This document shows positions 32,016 through 40,875 of a stretch of 64,000 nucleotides of DNA, piece after piece. The stretch covers positions 101,368 to 165,367 of the forward strand of contig NZ_JAPOHA010000008.1 in NCBI RefSeq assembly GCF_026672255.1, read 5' to 3'. Position 1 is the stretch's first letter. Each line of letters begins with the position of its first letter. The DNA comes from Caproiciproducens galactitolivorans. GTDB taxonomy: Bacteria; Bacillota; Clostridia; Oscillospirales; Acutalibacteraceae. The notes below the pieces were generated by a model that worked only from the letters and a program-made list of their open reading frames with translations, had not been told where the DNA came from and did no database searches. The position numbers were made by a program, and so were the translations under genes.

Positions 32016-32044
32016 AGTATAGTAGAACTTCACAATTATGTCAA
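32016..32044 (-). promoter_or_regulatory. Promoter of the transporter-sulfatase operon
   Basis: Read on the minus strand: TTGACA (32039-32044), 17-bp spacer, TATACT (32016-32021). It is divergent from the LacI-gene promoter; the ~110 bp between them is AT-rich and is the likely regulator-binding region. Confidence 0.85.
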
Positions 32045-32155
32045 TAATAAAAGAAATATTATGATTAAATTATAAATGTTGTATAATAAAATCAGAGTAT
32101 ATTGTAAAATATTTCATTTGTAAAGTTGTGTTACCGATTTTATTTTTTTAAAATG

Positions 32156-32184
32156 TTGACCATTTATTTTTTTTGAGCTATACT
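32156..32184 (+). promoter_or_regulatory. Promoter of the LacI-anSME operon
   Basis: TTGACC (32156-32161), 17-bp spacer, TATACT (32179-32184), about 40 bp before the regulator start. Confidence 0.8.
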
Positions 32185-32222
32185 ATATAATACAAAAATA
32201 ATTGTTAATGAGGAATTATAAT

Positions 32223-33263
32223 ATGGCTATCACTATAAAAAAGATTGCAGAGATCGCAGGCGTGTCTGCCGGGACGGTAGACAGAGCTCTGAACAACCGG
32301 GGCCGTGTTAAGCCCGAGGTTGCAGAACGAATCCGGACGTTAGCGCAAGAACTGAATTATCAACCGAATTCAGTTGCCAAATCGCTGTCCATTAAAAACA
32401 AAGGGTTAAAAATTGCGGTTATTCTGCATATTGTTCGAAATTCATTCTTTGATGAAGTAATACAGGGAATAAAAAAAGCTGCGAAGGAAATTTCGGATAC
32501 GGGGATTCAGGTTGTTATAAAAACCTGCAAAGATTTTGATGCAGATTATCAGTTGAAGCTGATTGAAGAAGCATTAAGCGAAGATGTAAAAGCAATGGCG
32601 ATTGTCCCGATCAATAGCCCGTTAATAAAGAATAAAATCAATGAACTGACGGAAAACGGGTTTCCTGTGGTTCTTCTCACCGCCATTTTAGAGGATACCA
32701 ATTACCTTGCCTATGTTGGGTGCGATTACCGCCGAGCCGGTAAAATATTGGCCGGGTTGATTAATTTAATTACAAGAGGGAAAGCAAACCTTGGAGTGCT
32801 TTCTCCGACCTTTCAAATGTGCGGTCACTTATACCGTGTGAATAGCATGTGTGATTATTTTTCTACTCATTGTCCCGGGATTCAGGTTTCTTCCATCACG
32901 GAAGTCCCAAACGATGAAATTGGTACCTATATGGAAGTAAAAAAGATGATGGAAGAGCATTCTGATATTGATACCATTCTTTACGGTTCTGTTGCCGTGA
33001 AGGCGGGGTTTCGAGCAATTCGAGAATGTCTGGGCGAAAAGCCTGTCCGCATTGTCGCTCTGGATTTAAGCGATGATATTAAGGAAGCTCTGTTAACCGA
33101 CAATATAATAGCCACATTGATTCAAAATCCAAAGGATCAGGGATATCGGGCGATCCGAATTCTGTTTGAATTTTTGACTAGCAACAAAAAACCAAAGAAT
33201 CCGCTGTGCTATATAAACACTGAAATCATTGTAAAGGAATGTATAAACGAAGCGGAAATGTGA
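32223..33263 (+). CDS. LacI-family transcriptional regulator
   Basis: A 346-residue regulator: the N-terminal LacI helix-turn-helix (TIKKIAEIAGVSAGTVDRAL, then NNRGRVKPE) and hinge, followed by a periplasmic-binding-protein-like ligand domain (KIAVILHIVRNSFFDEVIQG onward) resembling sugar-binding proteins. The ATG at 32223 follows GAGGA at correct spacing. It is divergent from the importer/sulfatase operon and precedes the sulfatase maturase gene, so it most likely represses both promoters until the imported compound or its sugar moiety binds. A sugar-type ligand domain hints that the substrate is a sulfated sugar. Confidence 0.9.
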   Translation: MAITIKKIAEIAGVSAGTVDRALNNRGRVKPEVAERIRTLAQELNYQPNSVAKSLSIKNKGLKIAVILHIVRNSFFDEVIQGIKKAAKEISDTGIQVVIKTCKDFDADYQLKLIEEALSEDVKAMAIVPINSPLIKNKINELTENGFPVVLLTAILEDTNYLAYVGCDYRRAGKILAGLINLITRGKANLGVLSPTFQMCGHLYRVNSMCDYFSTHCPGIQVSSITEVPNDEIGTYMEVKKMMEEHSDIDTILYGSVAVKAGFRAIRECLGEKPVRIVALDLSDDIKEALLTDNIIATLIQNPKDQGYRAIRILFEFLTSNKKPKNPLCYINTEIIVKECINEAEM

Positions 33264-33296
33264 TTTTTTCTGCTTGTAATTTTGGAGGTGCTGGCA

Positions 33297-34433
33297 ATTC
33301 CAAATATTAATGTTTTAATAAAACCCGCGTCTGGTAATTGTAATCTGCAATGCAAATATTGTTTTTATCTGGATTTAATTGATAATAAATGTCACAGCAA
33401 CGGCGGCTTTATGCCCCTTGAAACACTTGAAAAGCTGGTACAGTCCGTTCTGGAATATGCGGATGATACAGCCAGTTTCAGTTTTCAGGGAGGAGAACCA
33501 ATGCTTGCCGGCTTGGATTTTTACCGAAACTTACTTGTGCTGCAAAAAAAATATAATACCAAAAATATAAAAATAAAGAATGCAATTCAGACAAACGGCA
33601 CTCTAATCAATTTGGAATGGGCTGAATTTTTTCGTGCACATCATTTTTTGGTGGGGGTTTCTCTTGATGGTATGGAAGGAATTCATAATTTAAATAGAGT
33701 AGATCACAATGGTGAGGGAACCTATCTGCGTGTTATTGACGCAATTAAAATATTAGACGAATTTCAAGTGGAATATAATATTTTATGTGTTGTTACAAGG
33801 TTGGTTGCAAAACATCCTGAAAAAACGTATCGCTTTTTTAAAAAGCAGGGTTTTCAATATTTACAGTTTATTCCATGCTTGGATGGTTTAGAGAAACAGC
33901 CGGGCATGGACAATTATTCTTTATCTCCGCAGCTTTATGGAAATTTTTTAAAGAGACTGTTTGATTTGTGGCTAAAGGATAATCTTGAAGGCAAAGAGAT
34001 TAGCATCCGAATGTTCGATAATATATTGGGGATGCTTCTTGGTTATCCACCCGAAAGCTGCGATATGCGGGGAAAGTGCAAAGCGAATCTTGTTGTGGAA
34101 TCCGACGGTTCCGTGTATCCCTGTGATTTTTATGTATTGGATCAATGGAAACTGGGCGTAATTGGAAACGATTCTATTTTGGATATGCTTTTCGGGCAAA
34201 CAGCAAAGAAGTTTGAAGAAATTTCGAATCTGCGTCCACAGGCCTGTCGGGATTGCGAATTCTACAGTCTTTGCAGAGGCGGATGCAGAAGGAATTATGA
34301 ACCCATACGCAACGAAATTCTGGAGAAAAACTATTTTTGCGAAGCATACCGGGATTTTTATCGGTATGCGATTCCGGGTTTTCTTAAATTGGCAAAAAAA
34401 TGCGTCGAAAAATCAAGTGAAAGGTCACTTTAA
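33297..34433 (+). CDS. Anaerobic sulfatase-maturating enzyme (radical SAM, SPASM)
   Basis: A ~378-residue enzyme with the radical SAM motif C-N-L-Q-C-K-Y-C in LIKPASGNCNLQCKYCFY, the Gly-rich SFQGGEP segment, and C-terminal SPASM cysteines (CDMRGKC, then CDFY, CRDCEF, CRGGC, FCEAY) for two auxiliary [4Fe-4S] clusters. It converts the sulfatase active-site Cys to formylglycine without oxygen. The start is unusual: GGAGGT (33284-33289) is 7 nt ahead of an ATT codon at 33297, which is where homologous proteins begin (M-P-x-x-x-LIKPAS). In-frame TTG 33282, GTG 33288 and CTG 33291 overlap or abut that site, so AUU initiation is plausible. Confidence 0.88.
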   Translation: MPNINVLIKPASGNCNLQCKYCFYLDLIDNKCHSNGGFMPLETLEKLVQSVLEYADDTASFSFQGGEPMLAGLDFYRNLLVLQKKYNTKNIKIKNAIQTNGTLINLEWAEFFRAHHFLVGVSLDGMEGIHNLNRVDHNGEGTYLRVIDAIKILDEFQVEYNILCVVTRLVAKHPEKTYRFFKKQGFQYLQFIPCLDGLEKQPGMDNYSLSPQLYGNFLKRLFDLWLKDNLEGKEISIRMFDNILGMLLGYPPESCDMRGKCKANLVVESDGSVYPCDFYVLDQWKLGVIGNDSILDMLFGQTAKKFEEISNLRPQACRDCEFYSLCRGGCRRNYEPIRNEILEKNYFCEAYRDFYRYAIPGFLKLAKKCVEKSSERSL

Positions 34434-34479
34434 TTTCTCACACGCTTTCGTAAGTGAATGCTATAGTTGAAATAATATG

Positions 34480-34600
34480 GTATTTTGATATCCCTTGGGA
34501 CTTATTATTTCGAGATCAAGAAAAGCAAGACCAAATTGAGGATAAATTGACGACGAAGGAATATTAAGACTCTTTTAAGGGTAGCGAGGGATACGAACGC
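34480..34600 (+). pseudogene. Degenerate DNA segment similar to the post-recQ remnant
   Basis: About 34518-34590 reads QEKQDQIEDKLTTKEY then a stop, closely matching QEKQDQIEEKLNTKEY at 22096-22140, and the following non-coding bases (CTTTTAAGGG) also match. No intact gene is present in 34434-34768. It appears to be a decayed copy of the same small gene or element. Confidence 0.4.
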
Positions 34601-34684
34601 CAACGCCTTTAAGGGGTGGCAAAAGAGGCAAAGTCAGCGTCTTTAGGTGCTGGCCGGTAACTTGGGCTTATAGTCCTTGTGCAT

Positions 34685-34705
34685 ACTACCCGTTTGACGG
34701 GTAGT
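34685..34705 (+). repeat. Short perfect inverted repeat before the radical-SAM gene
   Basis: ACTACCCGT-ttg-ACGGGTAGT, an 9-bp stem with a 3-nt loop. No T-run follows, so it could be a terminator relic, an operator or a leader hairpin. A TATAAT lies ~20 bp downstream (34723-34728). Confidence 0.55.
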
Positions 34706-34768
34706 CAAACTTAATAGGTGATATAATGTAAAAAGTATGAAAGTATCAAGAAAATGGAAGGCAGTTTT

Positions 34769-36490
34769 ATGAACGAAAAAACGTTAAAAGCGGCAATCTG
34801 CGTGCTGAACTCGCAGTATATCCATTCCTCGCTGGCGCCGTGGTGCCTTCTGGCGGGAGTCGAGGCTTACTGCGACAGCGGCATTACCGCCGAAGTAATC
34901 GAGGGCACAATCAATGAAAAGATGGAGGATGCCGCACAGCGTATAATTGCGTGGAATCCGGATGTGATCAGCTTCAGCTGTTATATTTGGAATATCTCCG
35001 AAACCAAACAGCTGATAAAGCTCATAAAAAGCAGGCTGCCCGATGCCATAATTCTTCTCGGCGGGCCGGAGGTCAGCTATAACGCGCAGGCTGTGCTTCG
35101 GGAAGAACCGCTGGTGGACTACGTCATTTCGGGGGAAGGGGAAACCCCGTATGCCCTGCTGCTCAATGCGATTCTTCATGGGAAAGAGGTGCGGAAGATT
35201 CCCGGCGTATGTTACCGGAAAGAAGGGAAGATCATCGTGGTTCCCCCGAATACGCCCGCGGAAGAACCGCCCAGCCCTTACACGCAAAGCTATTTTGATT
35301 CGCTGAAAGGAAGAATCGCATACCTTGAAACCAGCCGCGGATGCCCGTATTCCTGTGCGTTCTGCCTGTCCGGCCGATGCGGCAGCGTGCGCTATTTCGA
35401 TTTGAATCGCGCGAAAAGAGAAATTCTTCAGCTTGCAAAAAGCGGCACGCAGACGGTGAAGCTGGTGGACCGAACCTTTAACGCGAACCGGAAAAGGGCC
35501 GATGAACTGTTTCGCTTCATCATTCAAAATTACGGGACGGAAATCCCCGAAGGGGTGTGCTTCCATTTTGAAATTGCAGGCGATATATTGGAGGAAGAAA
35601 CCATCCGCCTTTTGTCCGGCGCGCCGGTTGGCGCGATGCAGATGGAGATCGGCTTACAGAGTTTTAACGCCCGAACGCTGGAAGCCATTCACCGAAAAAC
35701 GGATGTGGAACGTTTAAAACGCAATATACAATCGCTGGTGTCAAACGCGAATATGCATATCCATATTGACCTGATCGCCGGTTTACCGTTTGAAGGCTGG
35801 GACAGTTTTGCAGAAAGCTTTAATACCGCTTATGCGCTCCGGCCCAATATGCTTCAGCTTGGTTTTTTAAAGCTGCTGTACGGCGCACCCATGCGGGAGA
35901 ATCCGCAGGAATTCCCCTGCCATTTTTCGCAGGAGCCTCCCTATGAAGTGGAGGAAACCCCCTGGCTTACCGCGCAGGAACTGGCGGGGCTGCGGCATAC
36001 GGCGGACGCGGTGGAACGCCTTTACAACAGCGGCCGTTTTCGCCGCACGCTGGCATATGTTCTGGAAAAGAGCGGGCTTTCCCCGTTTGGGCTTTTCAGC
36101 CAGTTCGGCGCGTTTTCGGCGGAAAAAGGAACGGAAAAAATCCCGCTGGACGATTATACCGGCCTTGTTTTCGATTATTTCAGCAGTCAGCCCGGCGTTG
36201 ACCGTACGGTTCTTCGGGACACAATGGCCTGCGACCGCATTTCCACAAATGCATCGGGAAGGCTGCCTGCCGTTCTGCGCGTAAAAGATGATGCGCTGAA
36301 AAAGGCTATCATTGCCTTGGAAAGCAGGGAAGGGAAGCCTCAAAAGGGAATCAAGCGCGGATATGCCCTGCTTTATTCGCGTCCGGGCCTTATTTACGCG
36401 GATTATCAGAATAAAAATCCGATAACCGGCGAATATCCGCTGCATGAGGCTGCTGTGGGGCAGCCGCCCGGCAATGCGGAGATGCAATAA
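34769..36490 (+). CDS. B12-binding radical SAM protein (DUF4080 type)
   Basis: A ~573-residue protein: an N-terminal cobalamin-binding-like Rossmann domain (AAICVLNSQYIHSSLAPW, then NPDVISFSCYIWN, ILLGGPEVSYN), a radical SAM domain with GCPYSCAFCLSG (CxxxCxxC), and a C-terminal ~200-residue region of the DUF4080 type ending in a small domain. The reaction is unknown; relatives are often methyltransferases or act on RNA or lipids. The start ATG 34769 (MNEKTLKAAIC) has GGAAGG 7 nt upstream; ATG 34754 is an alternative. It stands close to a cobalamin uptake operon, but no functional link is shown. Confidence 0.85.
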   Translation: MNEKTLKAAICVLNSQYIHSSLAPWCLLAGVEAYCDSGITAEVIEGTINEKMEDAAQRIIAWNPDVISFSCYIWNISETKQLIKLIKSRLPDAIILLGGPEVSYNAQAVLREEPLVDYVISGEGETPYALLLNAILHGKEVRKIPGVCYRKEGKIIVVPPNTPAEEPPSPYTQSYFDSLKGRIAYLETSRGCPYSCAFCLSGRCGSVRYFDLNRAKREILQLAKSGTQTVKLVDRTFNANRKRADELFRFIIQNYGTEIPEGVCFHFEIAGDILEEETIRLLSGAPVGAMQMEIGLQSFNARTLEAIHRKTDVERLKRNIQSLVSNANMHIHIDLIAGLPFEGWDSFAESFNTAYALRPNMLQLGFLKLLYGAPMRENPQEFPCHFSQEPPYEVEETPWLTAQELAGLRHTADAVERLYNSGRFRRTLAYVLEKSGLSPFGLFSQFGAFSAEKGTEKIPLDDYTGLVFDYFSSQPGVDRTVLRDTMACDRISTNASGRLPAVLRVKDDALKKAIIALESREGKPQKGIKRGYALLYSRPGLIYADYQNKNPITGEYPLHEAAVGQPPGNAEMQ

Positions 36491-36558
36491 AACACACATA
36501 TTTTTCCTATTCTTCATATTATATTTAAATGAATGAAAGAATAGGAAGGATATTATCT

Positions 36559-37482
36559 ATGATATCAGTTGATGAATTTATTAAGCAATCCCTTGCTTTG
36601 CATCTGTTTTTTGCAAGAATCATGCAAGAGCATTCTTTCTTTCTGCAGACGGCGTTTACAGCGAAAGATTACAATCTGACCAATCAGGCGGATTCCTTCC
36701 GGCGGGCTTTTGATAACCTGCTCGCAAATGTGGTTGAAGTTTCCAATGGAGTTGTCAATCCGGACGTACTGAAATCCGGAGAAGTGGTTACCCCCTATAC
36801 GCTGAAGGCGGAAATGGCTTCGGCCTATTTTACCGGTGTTCCGCTGCAAACGGATCTTACGCAGGCGGAAATGGGAATGACCGGCGGAGAAGCAGGAAAC
36901 AATTCTGTTTTGGAACAAAGGGTTTATTATCTGAATGAAAACGCGATTAATCTGGTCAGCTCACTCATTCAATTTAAATCCCTTGTTTTATCCAACGTAA
37001 TATCCTGCAACCTGTTTACGATGAATTATCCGCTGTTAATTGATCATATCCTGAGGGAAGCCCGGTTATATCTTTCCATGTTACAGAAGCTGCAAAGGCG
37101 GGAAGAAGTGAGTCTGGAAAAGGAAGCGTATGAACAGGAAACTTTCTGGAACCGGATTATGGCGGAACACTCCAAATTTATCCGCGGATTACTGGATCCG
37201 ACGGAAAAGAATTTATTTGAAACCGCCGACAATTTCGGAAATGAATTCGATCAGCTCACTGCACAGGCACAGCAGGCGATGGATCGTTCTATGCCGATGA
37301 AAACGGTTACGGAGGATAGCCTGGAAGCCACAAAAAAGATACAGAATTTTAAAACGGCAGGCACGCAGGGAATACTGGAATGCAAAATTAAATCCATTAT
37401 TATCCCGCTTCTTGGCGACCATACACTTCGGGAAGCGAATCATTATCTTCGTTTACTCGAGATGTTTAATAAAATCGTTTGA
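36559..37482 (+). CDS. DUF2935 protein (duplicated helical bundle)
   Basis: A 307-residue soluble protein made of two related halves. Each half carries a conserved helix with a Glu-His pair: FFARIMQEHSFFLQTAF near residue 20 and FWNRIMAEHSKFIRGLL near residue 205, plus later LLIDHILREARLYLSML and LLGDHTLREANHYLRLL. The paired ExxH/DHxxRE residues suggest a metal-binding four-helix bundle, as proposed for DUF2935; the biological role is unknown. The ATG at 36559 follows AGGAAGGA. A strong terminator follows. Confidence 0.85.
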   Translation: MISVDEFIKQSLALHLFFARIMQEHSFFLQTAFTAKDYNLTNQADSFRRAFDNLLANVVEVSNGVVNPDVLKSGEVVTPYTLKAEMASAYFTGVPLQTDLTQAEMGMTGGEAGNNSVLEQRVYYLNENAINLVSSLIQFKSLVLSNVISCNLFTMNYPLLIDHILREARLYLSMLQKLQRREEVSLEKEAYEQETFWNRIMAEHSKFIRGLLDPTEKNLFETADNFGNEFDQLTAQAQQAMDRSMPMKTVTEDSLEATKKIQNFKTAGTQGILECKIKSIIIPLLGDHTLREANHYLRLLEMFNKIV

Positions 37483-37493
37483 ATCTGACTGTC

Positions 37494-37532
37494 TGAAAAA
37501 CCTCCGCGTTCGCGAACACGGAGGTTTTTCGG
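37494..37532 (+). terminator. Terminator after the DUF2935 gene
   Basis: GAAAAACCTCCG(c)GTTCGCGAACacGGAGGTTTTTC forms a long stem ending in TTTTTC. Confidence 0.92.
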
Positions 37533-37623
37533 ATCTTTTCACGATTTGTCACAGTCCGTCCGATGACTGAAACCGAAAGATTGACCGGCGCTTTGAGAAG
37601 TTTAAATCCTATATGTGAATAAT

Positions 37624-37663
37624 AAAAAGGAGGAACCGCTCAACTTTCGTTTTGCAGTTCCTC
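37624..37663 (-). terminator. Terminator of the cobalamin uptake operon
   Basis: On the minus strand, GAGGAACtGC and GCgGTTCCTC pair around a ~14-nt loop and are followed by CTTTTTATT, 5 bp after the last stop codon. Confidence 0.85.
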
Positions 37664-37667
37664 TTCC

Positions 37668-38393
37668 TTATTTTTCAGACGAAAACAAACCGTATTTGGT
37701 TTTCATCCGTTCCATTTTTTGAATCATGGGTTTCGCGAGGACAAACAGGAAAAACACGCTGGATGCGGCGTGGATCAGATCAAACGGCAGAGACGTAAGG
37801 CAGACCATCAAATAAGCGGAAAGGGTCGGCGGCAGGCCGCTTAAAAGCAGGGTGCCCAGGTTGACGATTCCGCCGTATAAGAGGAGTGTTGAGAGCCCGC
37901 CGAACAGGCAGAGCGAAGCCCGGCTGCTTTTTAGGAGTCCCCGGTTATACAGAATTCCCGAAAGAACGCCGAGAAGCCCGAACGCAAACATCTGGTAAGG
38001 AGTGTTCGGCCCCTGCCCGAAGAAAAAGTTCGAGACAAAAAGGCTGACCGCCCCGACAAGAAATCCGGACTGCGGCCCAAGACAAACGCCCGTAATGATT
38101 ACGATTGCCGCAACCGGCTTGAATTGCGGGATCATATAAAAGGCGGCTCTTCCGGCAACCGCAATGGCGCAAAGTACCGAAAGGGTAACGAGTTCGCGCG
38201 CCTGCGTACGCCGGCGTTCAAAATGGATGAAAAAAGGCAGCATGGAGCCGACCAGCAAAACCAGGCTGACGGCGAAATACTTCCGTTCCCCCGTTCCGTT
38301 TGCGCCGATCAGGATGACGGCCAGGAAGACAAGCGCCGCAAAAATCGCCGGAAGGGCGGTTTTCAGTCTTTTCTGTTCTGATTTTTGTTGCAA
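37668..38393 (-). CDS. ECF transporter S component, predicted cobalamin-specific
   Basis: A 241-residue integral membrane protein with six to seven helices. It has the S-component style sequence of the CbrT-like group (ARELVTLSVLCAIAVAGRAAF, then FKPVAAIVIITGVCLGPQSGFLVGA, then GQGPNTPYQMFAFG). S components bind a vitamin and dock on the shared EcfT-EcfA module. Substrate assignment to B12 or a precursor comes from the cobalamin riboswitch that heads this operon. Its start overlaps the end of the EcfA gene by ~30 bp, showing translational coupling. Confidence 0.85.
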   Translation of the reverse strand: MQQKSEQKRLKTALPAIFAALVFLAVILIGANGTGERKYFAVSLVLLVGSMLPFFIHFERRRTQARELVTLSVLCAIAVAGRAAFYMIPQFKPVAAIVIITGVCLGPQSGFLVGAVSLFVSNFFFGQGPNTPYQMFAFGLLGVLSGILYNRGLLKSSRASLCLFGGLSTLLLYGGIVNLGTLLLSGLPPTLSAYLMVCLTSLPFDLIHAASSVFFLFVLAKPMIQKMERMKTKYGLFSSEK

Positions 38394-40000
38394 AGTGCAA
38401 TCACGTCTCCGTTTCTGACGGCATTTTGGAAAAAGCCGCGCGACATCCGGTTTGCGGCCGTGGTATAAAAACTGTTCCCGGCGAAAAACGCGCGCGCCCC
38501 GCCGCTGGAAATGATACCCCCATGGAAGAACAGGGCGCAGTAATCCGCGTATTCGGCGCAGAATTCAATATCGTGCGATACCATTACAACGGTGACTCCG
38601 CTGCCGATCAGCTCGCGCAGAAGCTTTGCAAATGTAATTTTAAAGGAGGAATCCAGTCCTTTCGTCGGTTCGTCGAGCAGGAGAATGTCCGGCTGGGTCA
38701 GCAGCACCTTGCCGAGGGCGGCGCGCTGCTGTTCGCCTCCGCTTAAATCGTATGGATGGCGGTTTAAAAGCGGGCTGATTTGTACAAGTTCCGCCGTTTC
38801 CTGAAGCTTTTTTTGCTTTTCCGCATTGGAGAGCCTGCCGTCCAATGTTTCCGCCCAATCCTCCGCAACGGTGTTTTTCAGGAATAACGTCTGGGGGTCC
38901 TGGGGCAGGAGGGCGGTTCGTCCGTTTACCTTCACTTTTCCGCGCGCGGGCTTGAAAATACCTGCCATAATACCCAGAGCCGTGCTCTTGCCCGCGCCGT
39001 TTCCGCCGACAATACAAGTGATCTTTTTCTTTGGAATTGACAGGGTCAGGTCTTTTATAACGTCCGGCCCGGCTTTTTCATAGGAAAACCAGCACCCTTT
39101 TAATTCGACAGCCTTGTCTGTATTCGTGCTTTCCGGTTCTTCCGGTATTGCGCGATAGAAGATTTTACTTTCTTTCAAAAACGCGCCCAGCCAGTTCCGT
39201 CCTTCGCGCACGGTCAACGGGCAGGGGAGGTCGTTTGCGACCGCCCCGTGGATTTTCATAGGAACGGGCAGCGCGGCCGCCATCGGGTGACCGATTTCCA
39301 AAAGATGCTTGCCCGCCTCACGGGGGGACGCGTCTGTGATGACCCGCCCGCGGTCAAGGACAATGACACGGTCGGCCAGCGGAAACACTTCCTGTAGCCT
39401 TTGTTCCGTCAAAAGGACGGTAACGCCCAGTTCGGCGTTTATTTTTTTGACTGCGGCGAGAAAATCGGCGGCGGCAATCGGGTCCAGTTGGGAAGTCGGC
39501 TCGTCCAGAAGCAGGGCTTTCGGCTGCATCGCCATGATAGAAGCCAAATTCAGAAGCTGCTTCTGGCCGCCGGAAAGGGTGCAGACGTCCCGTTCAAACC
39601 AGGACTCAATCCCGAAAAAGCTCGCCATTTCGGCGGTGCGCAGGCGGATGGTCTGGCTGTCGTAACCGAGGCTTTCCAAACCGAACGAAAGCTCGTGCCA
39701 AACCTTATCCGTTACGATCTGTGCTTCGGGGGACTGCATAACAAAGCCGATGTCCGCGGCCTGCGACCGTTCGCTGCATTCCGCAAGCGGCTTGCCGAAA
39801 AACTGGAGGGTACCCTCGCTTTTTCCGTGCGGGGCAAGGGCCGGCTTCAGCTGGCGGAGAAGGGTCGTTTTGCCGCTTCCGGAAAGACCGCAGAGCGCGA
39901 TAAACTCCCCTTCCGGTATGGTCAGCCGGATATCCCAAAGCGCGGGTTCCGTTTCTTTAGGATACGTAAAGCAAAAATGATCGAATTCAAATACTGTCAT
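38363..40000 (-). CDS. ECF transporter fused double ATPase (EcfA-EcfA')
   Basis: A 545-residue protein with two ABC ATPase domains in one chain: domain 1 has Walker A GLSGSGKTT (38-46) and LSGGQKQ (~142-148); domain 2 has Walker A GGNGAGKST (332-340), a second LSGGEQQR and LLLDEPTKGLD. It energises the ECF vitamin importer. The fusion replaces the usual separate EcfA1/EcfA2 pair. The start overlaps the EcfT stop by 14 bp. The dedicated module (S, A-A', T in one operon) corresponds to a group I ECF system. Confidence 0.93.
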   Translation of the reverse strand: MTVFEFDHFCFTYPKETEPALWDIRLTIPEGEFIALCGLSGSGKTTLLRQLKPALAPHGKSEGTLQFFGKPLAECSERSQAADIGFVMQSPEAQIVTDKVWHELSFGLESLGYDSQTIRLRTAEMASFFGIESWFERDVCTLSGGQKQLLNLASIMAMQPKALLLDEPTSQLDPIAAADFLAAVKKINAELGVTVLLTEQRLQEVFPLADRVIVLDRGRVITDASPREAGKHLLEIGHPMAAALPVPMKIHGAVANDLPCPLTVREGRNWLGAFLKESKIFYRAIPEEPESTNTDKAVELKGCWFSYEKAGPDVIKDLTLSIPKKKITCIVGGNGAGKSTALGIMAGIFKPARGKVKVNGRTALLPQDPQTLFLKNTVAEDWAETLDGRLSNAEKQKKLQETAELVQISPLLNRHPYDLSGGEQQRAALGKVLLTQPDILLLDEPTKGLDSSFKITFAKLLRELIGSGVTVVMVSHDIEFCAEYADYCALFFHGGIISSGGARAFFAGNSFYTTAANRMSRGFFQNAVRNGDVIALCNKNQNRKD

Positions 40001-40868
40001 GTTCTTTTACCTCGATTGCTGCGTTGAACAAAAGCGGGAACGCGCAGAGCAGAAAATAGGCCGCGTAAACCAGATTGCTTACAAAGCTTATGGGTTTTAC
40101 GGCCAGAGAGGGGTAGTACCGAATATTGTTTTCCCCTGTAAAAGCGCCGTAAAACACCGGAAAAAGCATTACAATGAGTACTATTAATGCAGTTTTATCC
40201 CTTTTGTTAAATGCATAGATGCTGAAACTCGTGCGCCCGGCGAGCCCATAGCCGCGCGCCCGCATGGAATCCGCGGTTGTAATCCCGTTTTCCAGCGCCC
40301 ATGTGGTCAGGATGGAAAGAATATTCATTCCGTTTTTCGCGCGGATGAAAATGCTTCCTTGATCCGCGCCTTTTCCGATCCCCTTCTGCGCGTTTTCGAT
40401 CGTGCGAATCTGCGCTTTGAACCGGGGAACGAAACGCAGTACCATGGAAAACAGAAGCGACAGCGACGGTGCGACACTCCCGAAGAGATACACGAGCTTG
40501 TCCGAGGTGATCACTGTATTCCAGCAGGAAAACCAGAGCAGGACCGCCGAAAACATGCAGGCGGATGAAAATCCGTAGAGCAGTGCTTCCCGTGTGACGG
40601 GATTGTCGTTGACATAGAGCAGAATGGTTGCTCCCCTGTGGTTCAGCAGCGGATTCACAGCGGTCATAACGAGCAGCATCGGCAGAAGAAAGCGAAAACT
40701 GAACCGCAGTGTTTTTCCCAAATGGAGCGCGGCGGAACAGGCAAAGCCGCAGAAAAGCGAAATTGCCAGAAATACGGGATGCATAAAGAACATGGAAAAC
40801 AGGATGACCGCGGTAAAATACAGGAAAAGGACGGCGGGGTGAAGTTCGGCGAAACGGTTTCTCATAAA
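39987..40868 (-). CDS. ECF transporter transmembrane component EcfT
   Basis: A 293-residue membrane protein of the CbiQ/EcfT family with five to six helices and the coupling motif ADSMRARGYG (Ala-Arg-Gly) that touches the ATPases. The ATG at 40868 is chosen because AAGGGGGG precedes it directly after the upstream stop codon (TAA at 40876-40878); a longer frame would start inside the preceding gene. It forms the membrane scaffold of the predicted cobalamin importer. Confidence 0.9.
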   Translation of the reverse strand, partial: FMRNRFAELHPAVLFLYFTAVILFSMFFMHPVFLAISLFCGFACSAALHLGKTLRFSFRFLLPMLLVMTAVNPLLNHRGATILLYVNDNPVTREALLYGFSSACMFSAVLLWFSCWNTVITSDKLVYLFGSVAPSLSLLFSMVLRFVPRFKAQIRTIENAQKGIGKGADQGSIFIRAKNGMNILSILTTWALENGITTADSMRARGYGLAGRTSFSIYAFNKRDKTALIVLIVMLFPVFYGAFTGENNIRYYPSLAVKPISFVSNLVYAAYFLLCAFPLLFNAAIEVKEHDSI

Positions 40869-40875
40869 ACCCCCC

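Noticed and set aside
25264-32044. Locus considered as an aliphatic sulfonate (ssu/tau) utilisation operon
   Set aside because: No SsuD/SsuE or TauD is present and the organism looks anaerobic; the adjacent Cys-type sulfatase and anSME point to sulfate esters.
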